DNA of 64,000 nt from Boswellia sacra (Eukaryota > Streptophyta > Magnoliopsida > Sapindales > Burseraceae): NCBI GenBank assembly GCA_013180625.2, contig SNVD02013275.1:1-64000 (forward strand), given 5' to 3'. The stretch's first letter is position 1; every line of letters starts with the position of its first letter. The position numbers and the translations under genes are program-made. A model generated the notes under the pieces. That model was not told the DNA's origin. It was given only the letters and a program-made list of their open reading frames with translations, and searched no databases. Shown one piece after another: positions 22,904-32,039 of this stretch.

Positions 22904-23458
22904 CTATGAGTCGGGGATTTGCTTCCCATCCAGTTTTCTTATAAACTGGCAAACAGGGTCGTTTTTAGTCAGATTCCCTAGACTATAACACTGCAATTCA
23001 TCACGAAATTGTGTCCATAAATTAAGCAATTCACGCTGAACAAGTCCACAAGAATGTGACTCAAGAGTTAATAAAACATTATCCAACGACTCATTACTCA
23101 GACCATTCTTAATAAATGACAGTTTATCTTCTCTATTTCTGGACACAAGACCTAATGAACGACAAGTCTGGTTACAATTCTATCTAGCACATTTATAACA
23201 TACTTGTAACCTTTTCGCTCTTCGCCTCTTGGCGTAGTAGCTTTTCCCTAGACCAGGCATGTATTTTGCGAGATTAATGTCAGGCTCACCTGACAATCTC
23301 ACCTTGACTTCAATAAGCCATCGGATATCCGCAGGCACATTTAGGAGCATCAACGCCCAAAGTCTAGTCATCCATACTTTATAAATTTTAAACATAGCAT
23401 TTTGAGGAAGTGAAGGGAAATATTTACGAAGGTTCGATAGAAAGATATCGGCATCCAT
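22904..23458 (-). pseudogene. virus-like cysteine-rich nucleic-acid-binding protein frame, interrupted by one stop
   Basis: One frame of 185 codons from ATG 23458 to the stop at 22904, with a single in-frame TAG at 23180-23182. Residues 71-83 are GKSYYAKRRRAKR, followed by cysteines at 87 and 90. After the stop codon the same frame gives two more cysteines at 95 and 99 and then a REDKLSFIKNG block. A basic AxRRRA motif directly before a four-cysteine cluster, then a short hydrophobic FIxxG block, is the layout of the small 3'-terminal nucleic-acid-binding proteins of plant betaflexiviruses (carla- and viti-type; Pfam Carla_C4 and Viral_NABP), some of which suppress RNA silencing. The N-terminal 60 residues have LPQNAMFKIYK and a hydrophobic WALMLLNVPADI segment and are not recognised. 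The assignment rests on motif layout only. Confidence 0.5.
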
Positions 23459-23473
23459 TAAAGAGAAGAAAAG

Positions 23474-23569
23474 GAGAGATATTACCGATAATAAGATTGA
23501 GTTTGTTCTTCTCCCAAATATGCACGATTCAAACCTTCGAGCAATGACTTCAGCTCCCGTTTGGATGTT
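23474..23569 (-). other. possible short exon upstream of the virus-like frame
   Basis: On the minus strand an open stretch (…SKRELKSLLEGLNRAYLGEE…) of about 31 codons lies between TTTGTGCAATAG, which looks like a splice acceptor after a T-rich tract, and CGGTAATATC, which looks like a donor. It ends in a stop when not spliced. It could be an exon of a captured gene or chance. Confidence 0.25.
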
Positions 23570-23864
23570 TCCTCAAGCTATTGCACAAATGAATTCGAAG
23601 TACGGAATAATCAAATTAAACAAAAGGAAGGAAAAGAAAAGAGCAGAAACAAAACAAAAGACACATAAAAGAGATAACAACACAATAGCAAACAAATGTC
23701 AAAAACAAGTAAAAAAGATATATAAAAAACAAATAAGACAGATGGCAAAGAGAGATAAAACCTGATCAATTTGATGGCCTACAAAAGGAATCTCCTTGAG
23801 ACACAAAAATCGATCATTATTACCTTATTTTATTTTATTTTCTTTTTTTTTTCATTTTTTAAAA

Positions 23865-23925
23865 GCATTGGGTTACCTCCCAATAAGCGCTTGGTTTAAC
23901 GTCCTCAGCCCGACATTGGTTCCAT
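23865..23925 (-). other. 3' untranslated motif of the element family
   Basis: Minus-strand GACGTTAAACCAAGCGCTTA then TTGGGAGGTAACCCAATGC. This block is typical just after pol in this gypsy group. Here it is fused directly to the RT stub, marking the site of the pol deletion. Confidence 0.6.
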
Positions 23926-24231
23926 CATGGGAGGATCTAATCTTCGCTGTGCTTCTCTAGTGGGCTTGGATCCTTCTTTCAACAAAAAATGGTGCATGCA
24001 TATGGCTGGGCCTTGCATGTTAGCAATCATCCACTTAATAGCTGTTTTGTGATCTCTAAGTACTTGGACGAGTTTCTCTTCTTGTATTGGTGCAAGGCCC
24101 ATTTCTATTGTAACTGGCAAAGAATCATTCTCACCCAAAAATCCATGCTTCAAATGATCTGGAAGAGGCTTAAGCTCCAAGGTAGAGGCTTTCATCATAG
24201 AAGAAAGAATTTTCTCATTAGATAAAGGAAA
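23905..24231 (-). pseudogene. pol: N-terminal stub of reverse transcriptase
   Basis: Encodes the start of the Athila-type RT region: LELKPLPDHLKHGFLGEND, IKWMIANMQG, ICMHHFLLKEGSKPTREAQR and RRLDPPMME. Sequence similarity ends right after MME, and the next bases are the 3' untranslated motif. The catalytic RT motifs, RNase H and integrase are all missing. Confidence 0.85.
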
Positions 24232-25292
24232 TTAAATGTATAAAACATCATACCTATTTGTGGTCATTGCTATGGTCTCATCTAAGCTTGCCACAGTTTC
24301 CTCCATTTCTTTGGACACTTGTATCAACCTTCTTGAATCCTTGGAATTTTCTGTCCCTATGTGCTCACTAAAAGCCACTTCTAATCCATCCTTGTGAGTT
24401 AACTCAAAATGTTGTTGTGGCAATGAATCAATAACATTAACTACAAAAACAGAATGCAAGTCACTAGGGTACCTCATTGCCTCAAAAATATTGAAACGGA
24501 TAACCTTACTATCAAACTCTATGGTGAGAATGCTATCATGAACATCAATCTTTGTTCTAGCAGTTTTCGAGAATGGTCTCCCTAAAAGAATCGGTGTTGG
24601 ATTAGGAGATGTCTCATCCTCTATTTTAAGGACATGGAAGTCTGCTGGGAAAACCAATTGATTCACCTGCACAAGCACATCTTCCACAACTCTTTTGGGA
24701 TATGCATTAAAATGATCAGCAAACTGAATGGTAATACCAGTTTTCGCAAAAGGTCCAAGATTTAAAGAAGCATAAATAGAATATGGCATGACATTAATAG
24801 ATGCTCCTAAATCTAACATAGCTCTTTCAAACTTGGTTTTACCAATGGTGCATGGAATGGTGACCGTACCTGGATCATTGCATTTCGGAGGAATTTTTGT
24901 TTGTAGTACAGTTGAAATATTTTCCCCCATACTTACTTTCTCATTCTCTTTTAAATTTCTCTTGTTGGTGCATAACTCCTTGAGACGTTTTGTATAATGA
25001 GGTACTTGCTCGATAGAATCCAAAAGTGGTATATTTACCTCGATTTTGTGAGAAGTTTCCAGGATTTCTTGTTCTTGTTCCTCCTTCTTCAATTTTGCCA
25101 ATCTGCTAGGAAATGGTGGAGGAGTAACATATGAAGGAATGGGAGTTTAGGATTTACCTGAGAAGTCAATGTTTTGTTCATGGTGGATGTGGTGTCATCT
25201 CCTTCATCAGTTTGTGATTTTCTTGGCAAGACATCTAATTGCTCTCCACTTCGCAAAGTTATCGCACCAGCATTCTCGCTTGGATTGATCAC
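24232..25292 (-). pseudogene. pol: gag end and aspartic protease of the Athila-like element
   Basis: 25292-25089 holds the family block NPSENAGAITLRSGEQL, then a frameshift near 25100 leads to 25101-24232. That frame has KELCTNKRNLKENEKVSMGE, the protease core RAMLDLGASINVMPYSIY (catalytic D present; DLGA instead of DSGA is usual in this clade), PILLGRPFSKTARTKIDVH and FEAMRYPSD. About 289 residues, no internal stop. The protease domain itself looks complete. Confidence 0.88.
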
Positions 25293-25311
25293 CGTTTGAG
25301 AAGATATTTTT

Positions 25312-25962
25312 TTATGAGTCTTGGCCCTCGAATTTGCTCATGCTAGTAGCCAATTGTCCCATTTGATTTGCCAGGTTTTGGATACTTGCCCCAGTTTCCT
25401 GCTGGAATTGCATTGTGTTAGTGGTAAGTGCATCAACAATATCCTGGAGAGACATACCTGAGTTTTGTGAAGCTGGTTGTGGTGCTGGATGTGGCATTGG
25501 TGGTGGTTGCATTTGAAATGGTTGCTGCACTCTAGGTTGATTGAAACCTTGCGGCCAATTTGGTATTCCATTTGGGGCGATTGGTTGATGATTCCCGTAA
25601 CTAAAATTGGGGTGATCTATCCATCCGGCATTATAAGTATTAGAGAAGGGATCATACCATTGCCTTGATTGTCCTGAAAATCCACCCATGGCATTGGCTT
25701 GTTCCATATCTTCTTCTTGTAAAGTTGGATACATGTCCATTGGATGCTCCATGGTAGAATATACCCCACATGCATAAGGTTTCTGCATATGTCCTACAGC
25801 CATGTTTTCCACAAGAGAGGTTAGCTCAGAAAGTTGTTGTTCAATGTTCGGAGTGCTTACCTCATTTACTCTCCAATGTAGTTGTGGCTCAAATCGGCTA
25901 CTAAATTGTTGAAAGTTTACTGCCATGTCACCTAAACACAAACAATCAGAAAAGATAAACAA
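25312..25962 (-). pseudogene. gag: C-terminal part of gag of the Athila-like element
   Basis: Begins about 55 bases after the primer-binding site; the ATG in GDMAVNFQQF at 25926 is a plausible start. It has the blocks VNEVSTPNIEQQLSELTSLV, YDPFSNTYNAGWIDHPNFSY and ASIQNLANQMGQLATSMSKFE. The capsid core (Retrotrans_gag) that should come first is missing, so gag is deleted at its 5' side. The zinc-knuckle-like site reads CGVYSTMEHPMDMYPT: two expected cysteines are tyrosines. A frameshift after EGQDS separates it from the protease frame. Confidence 0.85.
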
Positions 25963-26016
25963 AAAAAATACAAATCAACAATGAAAAACAAAATAACAAA
26001 TCGATTAGAAAATCAA

Positions 26017-26034
26017 TCCCCGGCAACGGCGCCA
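26017..26034 (-). promoter_or_regulatory. primer-binding site of the Athila-like element (tRNA-Asp type)
   Basis: Minus-strand TGGCGCCGTTGCCGGGGA, 6 bases after the LTR end. Perfectly complementary to the 3' end of plant tRNA-Asp. Confidence 0.9.
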
Positions 26035-26040
26035 AAAACT

Positions 26041-27457
26041 TGATGCGTTCGAAACTAGCAAGTATACTAGTCGCACAAGTAATAAAGTGATAAGTAAGAT
26101 ATCGTTCCCACGAGGATTGATTCTAATTGAATTTGTTATTTCCAGCAACAATTAACTAAATGGGGGGTTTTGTTGGTTGATTAACTAGATGAAAAACTGA
26201 ATACGACGGTAATTAATGAATAACACAATGCAAACTTAATTGAAATGGGAATTAATCAATGATAGAAATCTGGTTAAGGGATCATTCTCCACCACAAGAT
26301 ATGGATTTGCGAATTAATTGTAGAATTATCATCCAATTACACCATTGAAATTATCAACCGTAGATAACAATAAGCTCTGTTATCCCAATCTTTCCTTACT
26401 TTGTTGTTAAATAAAACAGGCTCTTTATTTAATCTCTATCCATTAAACAACCTAGAACAAGCTCTCTAAATTTAATTCAATGGATGCATTACGAAAAGAA
26501 AGACAGGTTGATCTAAGCAATAAACACACAAGCTCGGATTATTTAACTTAGGTTATATTCTCCAATTGCAATCTCTGATCACAATTTTGCTACTAATGAT
26601 TAGAAATTCAAGACAATTACGGATCAAGATTTCTAATCTAGCAATAGACAATATCCAGATTATATTCAGTTGGCCACCCAAATACAATCAGCAAGCAATC
26701 ATAAGCATTAAACATGGGAAAATACAAGCAACTTCAATTAGAGAATTGGATAATAATTCTTGCACAATCAACTTACAAAAACCATATCAAGGGCTTTGAA
26801 ATCACCCTCAACCAATTCAGATTTAGTTACACATGTTTAAGAACGTGGTAAATACAATACAACATGGAGACATTCCAGAAAATGAAAGGGAAAGGGAAAA
26901 ACTTAGCAAATTTGATGAATTCTCTTAGGATTGTAGTTCTTCCTCTTTCCAAGCCTTCAATCTCCTTCAAGAACTCCAAGAGATGAGAGAAATCCAGAGC
27001 TGCAGCCTCCACCACGTTCTCCCCTCTTCAAGTTCTTCAAATAAAACCCTAAAATGTGTTTATATACTCTGCTACAGTAACCTGCTACAGTGTCCCGTAT
27101 TATACATGCTACAGTGATTTGTGGAATTACATTTCTACACTTCTCACACTGTTTTGATTATAACTTTCGGTACACTGAATGGATTTATGAACCGTAAATT
27201 TCTCTAGAAAATAGACTTCGAGACCTTTCCAACGGTATATAACATGTTATCGGGTTCATTGTATATCAATACAATTAAATCCGAGAAGATGGTTGACTAG
27301 CAGAGGTGAAAATAAAGGGTTTTACTTCACTTTGGTGCAAGTTCCTCCAAAACTCCTACAACATCAAAACCACACAAAAACATAAAAATACCAATGATTA
27401 TAGCAAAGAAACATATATGAATTGATATGAAAATGATACATAAATAGACACCTATCA
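26041..27457 (-). repeat. 5' LTR of the Athila-like element
   Basis: 1417 bp, plus-strand ends TGATGCGTTC and CACCTATCA. It is complete, lacking the 128 bp deletion of the 3' LTR. Frames inside it (26566-26799, minus 26827-27015) are not genes. Confidence 0.92.
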
Positions 27458-27462
27458 TATAC
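27458..27462. repeat. target site duplication of the Athila-like element, right (TATAC)
   Basis: Identical to 18384-18388. Confidence 0.92.
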
Positions 27463-29075
27463 CAAATAAGAATAGCTTAAGTTGTTAAACAATCCATTTA
27501 AGTTGTTTGTTTTATGCACACATGCTTCCATTTTATCTTTATTAATCATGTGAGGTGTATTTAACCAAGACGGTTGTCTATTCATATATAGAAGGAGGTG
27601 AGGAAAGTAGAATTACAACTCCTTTCGTACATGGGGGATAGGTGATGGGATTACATCAATTCTTATTCAATAATAAATAAAGTAAATTATACTTTTAAAC
27701 ACTTCAAAACATTCATTCACTCATAACATATTCATGAAATTCAAATGTCCAATATAAACAATCAATTCGAGACTCGATAAATAGTGAATTCCTCACCACC
27801 ATATGTAAGTATATTCAATGTTTATCAAGCCTCTTAAAGCATATATTCATCATATTTGTAAATTTTAGGTGATGGTCCCTCACCATGAATGTAAGTCTGC
27901 CACCACTTCATGGCATCGTACAATCATCAAGTTCTAATCATGGTTTATTCATACATACATTCATATTAATAAAAAAAATCTAATTAAAGCTATAAATTAA
28001 AATCATGCAATTCTACCTAGATTTGATACTTCTATCATGGTATTCTAGCCTATTCATAGCAATTCTTATAAATCATGGCAATTCTAGCCTAGACATGGCA
28101 TTCCTAGCCTAATTTAATCAATCAAAGGAAAACAAGGCAATTCTAGCCTAATCATGGCAAATGATGGCTATTCTAGCTCCATTCAAACATTCAAGACAAT
28201 TCTAGTCTAATGTTATTTCCTAGCACACTTCAAAGCAATTATAAGTTTTCTAGCATAATTTTAATCATGTGCTCTTAGGCATGATTCTAAGCATTCATAA
28301 AGAAAATAAATGCCTAAACATGATTCTAGATAAAGGAGGGAAAGCAGACTTATCTTGACACGCTTTTCCATCTTGCAAAGCAAACTAAGATTAAAAAAAT
28401 TCATAATAATCCTAAACATGCTTCTAAGCATCAAAACAAAATCCTAAACATGGTTATTCTAAGCATAAACAAACCTTAACATGCTTAACTCTAAGCAAGA
28501 AAAATAAAGAAGAAATAAAGAGGGAGAAGGGAGAACTGCCCTTAGGATGTACACTTTTTGGGTTTAGAGCAATATAAAACACCCAAAAAAATTTAAACTA
28601 GAAAAGACGCTTTGAATTCTCAAGTGTCTTAAATAGAAGAGAAGAGATTTTTTGATGGAGATGAAAGTGAGGAGAGGGGGTCCTTTTATAGTTAAGGGTT
28701 GAGTTGAAAAAATGAAGGAAATACTGAAAAGGGAAGGTTTCAAGCGAAATTTTCCAAAATTGAATGGAGTGTCGGTTGGTTGTGAGAGGACTATCAGTTA
28801 ATGGTGGGATAGCTGGCCGATTGTTCTCCCACTGCTAGCCGGTTTGACCCACGAAACCCTCATGTTTCTCCTTTTCTTAATGCACTCCTCTTTCAACTTT
28901 CAACTACTCAATTATGCGTAACTCTTTCAACTTTGATTTTCAATCTGTATATTTCTATGAAAACTAGACAACTGCAGCTTCACAAAAATATAGGATTCAT
29001 CATCAGATTCCTTCTAGATTAACTTTTGTGATTTTTCAAAGTCATGTATTGGTTTTTAAAGCTTTCAGTCAGTTT
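27463..29075 (-). mobile_element. host LTR family copy b, right part
   Basis: Continues from 18383. It aligns with 40357-40902 and 60231-61150: CAAATAAGAAT, then ATAGTGAATTCCTCACC, GATGGTCCCTCACCAT, CACTTCATGGCATC, repeated CATGGCAATTCTAGCCTA, ACATGCTTCTAAGCAT, TTAGGATGTAC, GGGTTTAGAGCAATATAAAA, then a minus-strand TATA box at 28682-28691. It is a minus-oriented LTR of about 1.8 kb when the insert is removed. The ATC at 28034-28036 is the unoccupied equivalent of the CACTA insertion site in copy c. Confidence 0.65.
28682..28691 (-). promoter_or_regulatory. TATA box of host LTR copy b
   Basis: Minus-strand CTATAAAAGG followed by a C- and CT-rich leader. Confidence 0.6.
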
Positions 29076-29340
29076 TGTAAACCCTAGTGCCGCCTGTAAG
29101 TTATAGGCACGCGCCTGTAATCTACAGTTCCACATCAGGAAATGACCTCATTTTTTGCCCTAGAGGGGTTTATATAAGGGCAAGGGGCCCTAACTTCAAG
29201 GTCAAGCAAAGCATCCTTGGGAAATACATGAAGTTGAGTCTTTTGATGATTCCTACAGTCAGGATTCTTCCTCTGATGGTGATCAGAGTCAGGTAAGGCT
29301 CTGAGGGCCTTTTCTAGTACTTAAATTTTGTTTAATTTCA
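29076..29340 (+). promoter_or_regulatory. possible promoter and leader with splice donor
   Basis: TTTATATAAGGG at about 29170 looks like a TATA box on the plus strand. About 120 bases later CAGTCAG and then CAG/GTAAGG (near 29290) looks like a strong splice donor. No coding exon was found downstream within reach. It may be part of the Tat element's LTR or of a lost gene. Confidence 0.3.
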
Positions 29341-29900
29341 GTTATTTTCCATGATTAGCTTAGGTATAATTAGGAGATAATTATGCCATGTTTACTTTAG
29401 GATTAGTTTATAATTAATTGCCATGTTTAGTTTAGGATTAATTTATAATTAATTGCCATGTTTAGTTTAGGATTAGTTTAGTTAATTAGTAATTAATTGT
29501 CATGCTTAGTTTAGGATTTGTTTACTAATTATGCCATGATTAGTGACTAATCTAGTTAATTATGCCATGTTTAGGATTAGCAATGGATGATAGATAGATA
29601 ATTACCCTGTTTAGAAATAGAAATAGTGAATTACTAGCTTAATTATGCATGCTTAGTGATTAATCGATCAATTGATAATTATGCCATGATTGAGGTTTAG
29701 TTGGCAGTGAAGCATCTGATGATTAGTAATCAAATATGCAACATCCAATCGCTAGTTATGCATGATGTAATGACCAATATTATGCTTAATTTTCCTCCCA
29801 TTTGAATTGTGCTTATCAATATTTGCATTTGTTGATGAAGAGACAAAACCCCTTTGTTTTTTAATAATTAAGTTTTTATCATAATTATTAGAAACTGTTG
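29341..29900. repeat. AT-rich diverged tandem repeat (TTAGTTTAGGATTAGTTTA...GCCATG)
   Basis: Words GCCATGTTTAGTTTAGGATTA and TTATAATTAATT recur at least six times with irregular spacing of about 40-50 bases between 29380 and 29720. No coding. Confidence 0.6.
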
Positions 29901-29917
29901 TAATGCTCTATCGCGTC

Positions 29918-30748
29918 TTGGCGGACCTACACAAGGATCGAGGGGGCCCATGCCCCCTCTTAATTTTAAAAAATTAAATATACCCCTTTAGTTTGCTTTA
30001 TTAATTTTACATTCCTTTCTTAAAATAAAAAAAAATCAATTTCAAGTTTTACAATTCTCTCTTTTTTTTTTTCCCTAACGACTTGAGTTACTTGAGGCAT
30101 ACAATAATAGAAGTTGATATTATATTTTAATTAACTTTTATTAGCTGATTAATAAATAGAATTTTTGTTTTCTATTTTTATTATTTAATTTTACATAAAT
30201 TATATGTTTTATTTTATATACATATTTTTTTATAGTCTGAAAAAAAACCTCAATCAATTATTGCTAAAAGAGTATGAATTTGATGATCCTATGGCTGCTT
30301 TTTTCTTATAATTTGAAATAAAACCATATGTTATATTTTTATCATGTCTTTCTTTTTATTTTTTATTTATTTGAATTAATTAGATTTAAAAAATAGTAAT
30401 ATATTTTCAAGAAATTATTTGTGAAAGACTTTTTATTTTATTTCATTGGTTTGTATTTTTTAGATAAAAAGTAATGTATCTTATAAAATAATTTTTTTGA
30501 ATAGTTATAGAGAGATATTTTAAAAGAAAAACAATTATAAGTTGACATCAAATTCAAAGAAAATTAACTCTTTATAATTTTGAACCATTATAGTCATAAT
30601 GTCCCTCATTTAGGTGTAGTTTTTATTTTATTTTTTTAAATTTGACATATTATTAAAATTTATCTAATAAATTATAAATATCAAAATATTAATTGTAATA
30701 GTAAAATATTAATGGTGCGGGTTTAATCAAATCTTCGGTCTGCCACTA
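29918..30748. mobile_element. putative non-autonomous hAT-like element
   Basis: Left end TTGGCGGACC (29918-29927), right end GGTCTGCCACTA, whose complement TAGTGGCAGACC is close to it and to the TGGCGGA termini common in plant hAT elements. The flanks ATCGCGTC (29910-29917) and ATCCTGTC (30749-30756) match at 6 of 8 bases, an imperfect 8 bp target duplication. The interior is very AT-rich with a GGGGGCCCATGCCCCC palindrome near its left end. No transposase. Confidence 0.45.
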
Positions 30749-31159
30749 ATCCTGTCCCCCATGTTTGATGGAAATGTAATCAATTCTCCTCCCCTTTCTA
30801 TGTATGTATATAAACTGTCAACACCTCACATGTAATAAAAAGATTAAAGTGGTTGTGTGCATAGTGAAACTTAGAATCCAGAGAGGGTAACATTGGTGGT
30901 TCGACAATTTAGAACTTAGTAAACCCATAGTGGAGGTCCGATTAACTTCTAGGTACGTATGACCTGTACCTAACTTCTCGAACTCAACTCTAAAGGGGTG
31001 ATGGACATTTAGGTCCAAAGTTAGGGATCCGCTACTGTCACCCAAATTTTTTAGCGATTATTTACCCGGGTGGCTGCTTCGACTTATTCTCCAAGCCTTG
31101 TCCTCGGTGCCCTAAGAGGAGTCCGCATAGGGAACCATGTGCGAGTGCGGCTGCTTACA
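30749..31159 (+). mobile_element. end of the 5' LTR of a Tat-type gypsy element
   Basis: It has a TATA-like TATATAAAC at about 30807-30815 and ends CTTACA at 31159, one base before the primer-binding site. The LTR start was not located and no second copy of this sequence exists in the window. Confidence 0.5.
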
Positions 31160-31160
31160 G

Positions 31161-31178
31161 TGGCGACTCCACTGGGGA
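31161..31178 (+). promoter_or_regulatory. primer-binding site of the Tat-type element
   Basis: TGGCGACTCCACTGGGGA, the primer site characteristic of Tat/Ogre-type plant gypsy elements. Confidence 0.8.
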
Positions 31179-32039
31179 CCTAGAGAAGTTGATTCCAATT
31201 GGGATTACTAAGATTTTTTTTTTTTTATCTTGGGTCACCTTACGTTGTCCTCAGGAGTCACTGCATTTGCACACTAGCACAACTTGCCAGTTACTTATTT
31301 CAACTAGTCACTTTGGTATATGGCTTCATCATGTTCCATTCGAGCCTTGGAAACTTATATCATTGATAACCACCACCTTGAGCACGTACCATTAAATTGG
31401 TACAAAAAGGGGCTATATTCTACTTGAGATAGCCCCTCGTTTGCGGGACCCTTGGCCATTAAACATAGACCAATGCTCATGTAGAAAACATAGTGGCAAT
31501 CCCTAGGATCACCCAAAATCTCTGTTTGTTGCATAAAAACCTTAGAGTCTAAGTAAATGACAAGCATAATTGCATGTAATTGGCACGATTGTTGCACATT
31601 GCCTGCACAACTCTTGTACGTTGATTGCATGCAATGGGCACAACTGTTGCACATTGCTTGCATGCTTCTTGTACATTGATTACATGTAATGGGCATGATT
31701 GGTGCATGCTTCTCGCACATTGGGGGCATGACATTGAATCATGCATGGTTGTCATAAAACTTGGACACTAGGATATCCGTAAGACTGAAAGGCTCTTAAT
31801 CCCTTGATGAAAGGGATTAAAAGTCAAAAATCCTACGAAGATTGACTTTACCATTTGTATGGGAGAAATAAGGTTGGAAGGATGATTACTCTGTGACTGT
31901 GTCTCCTGTGCTATGTATGAACATGTAACTCATGCATGATGACCAGCCCTTTGTATCTATAGCCATCTTAGCTTGCGTCAGATAAGGGGGCTATTTGCAC
32001 AGAATTGAAGATGTAGAAGTAGAGGGCATAGTTGAATCA
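31179..32039 (+). other. leader of the Tat-type element with a 55 bp tandem repeat
   Basis: Non-coding. At 31570-31725 about 2.8 copies of a 55 bp unit (starts TTGCATG at 31570 and 31625, TTACATG at 31680) contain GGGCACAAYTGTTGCACATTG. The minus frames 31355-31729 and 31549-31755, rich in Cys/His, are only translations of this repeat. Confidence 0.7.

Larger units (their letters stand above)
18389..27457 (-). mobile_element. Athila-like Ty3/gypsy retrotransposon carrying LOG and a virus-like ORF
   Basis: A 9069 bp element in minus orientation. Order in its own sense: 5' LTR (27457-26041), tRNA-Asp-type primer site (26034-26017), C-terminal part of gag, protease, a stub of RT, the 3' untranslated motif, a virus-like nucleic-acid-binding frame, a LOG-type enzyme frame, ~2 kb of non-coding sequence, polypurine tract, 3' LTR (19677-18389). 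The gag capsid core and nearly all of pol (RT, RNase H, integrase) are missing, so it is non-autonomous. LTR ends TG..CA and a perfect 5 bp target duplication show that everything between was inserted as one unit. Alternative: the cargo was inserted later into the element, but I see no LTR, TIR or target duplication around it. Confidence 0.92.

Noticed and set aside
23520..23765. Lys-rich plus frame of 81 codons
   Set aside because: Antisense to the cargo region of the Athila-like element; composition comes from an A-rich tract.
31355..31755. Cys/His-rich minus-strand frames that look like a small metal-binding repeat protein
   Set aside because: They are the reverse translation of the 55 bp leader repeat of the Tat-type element; no start context or homology.
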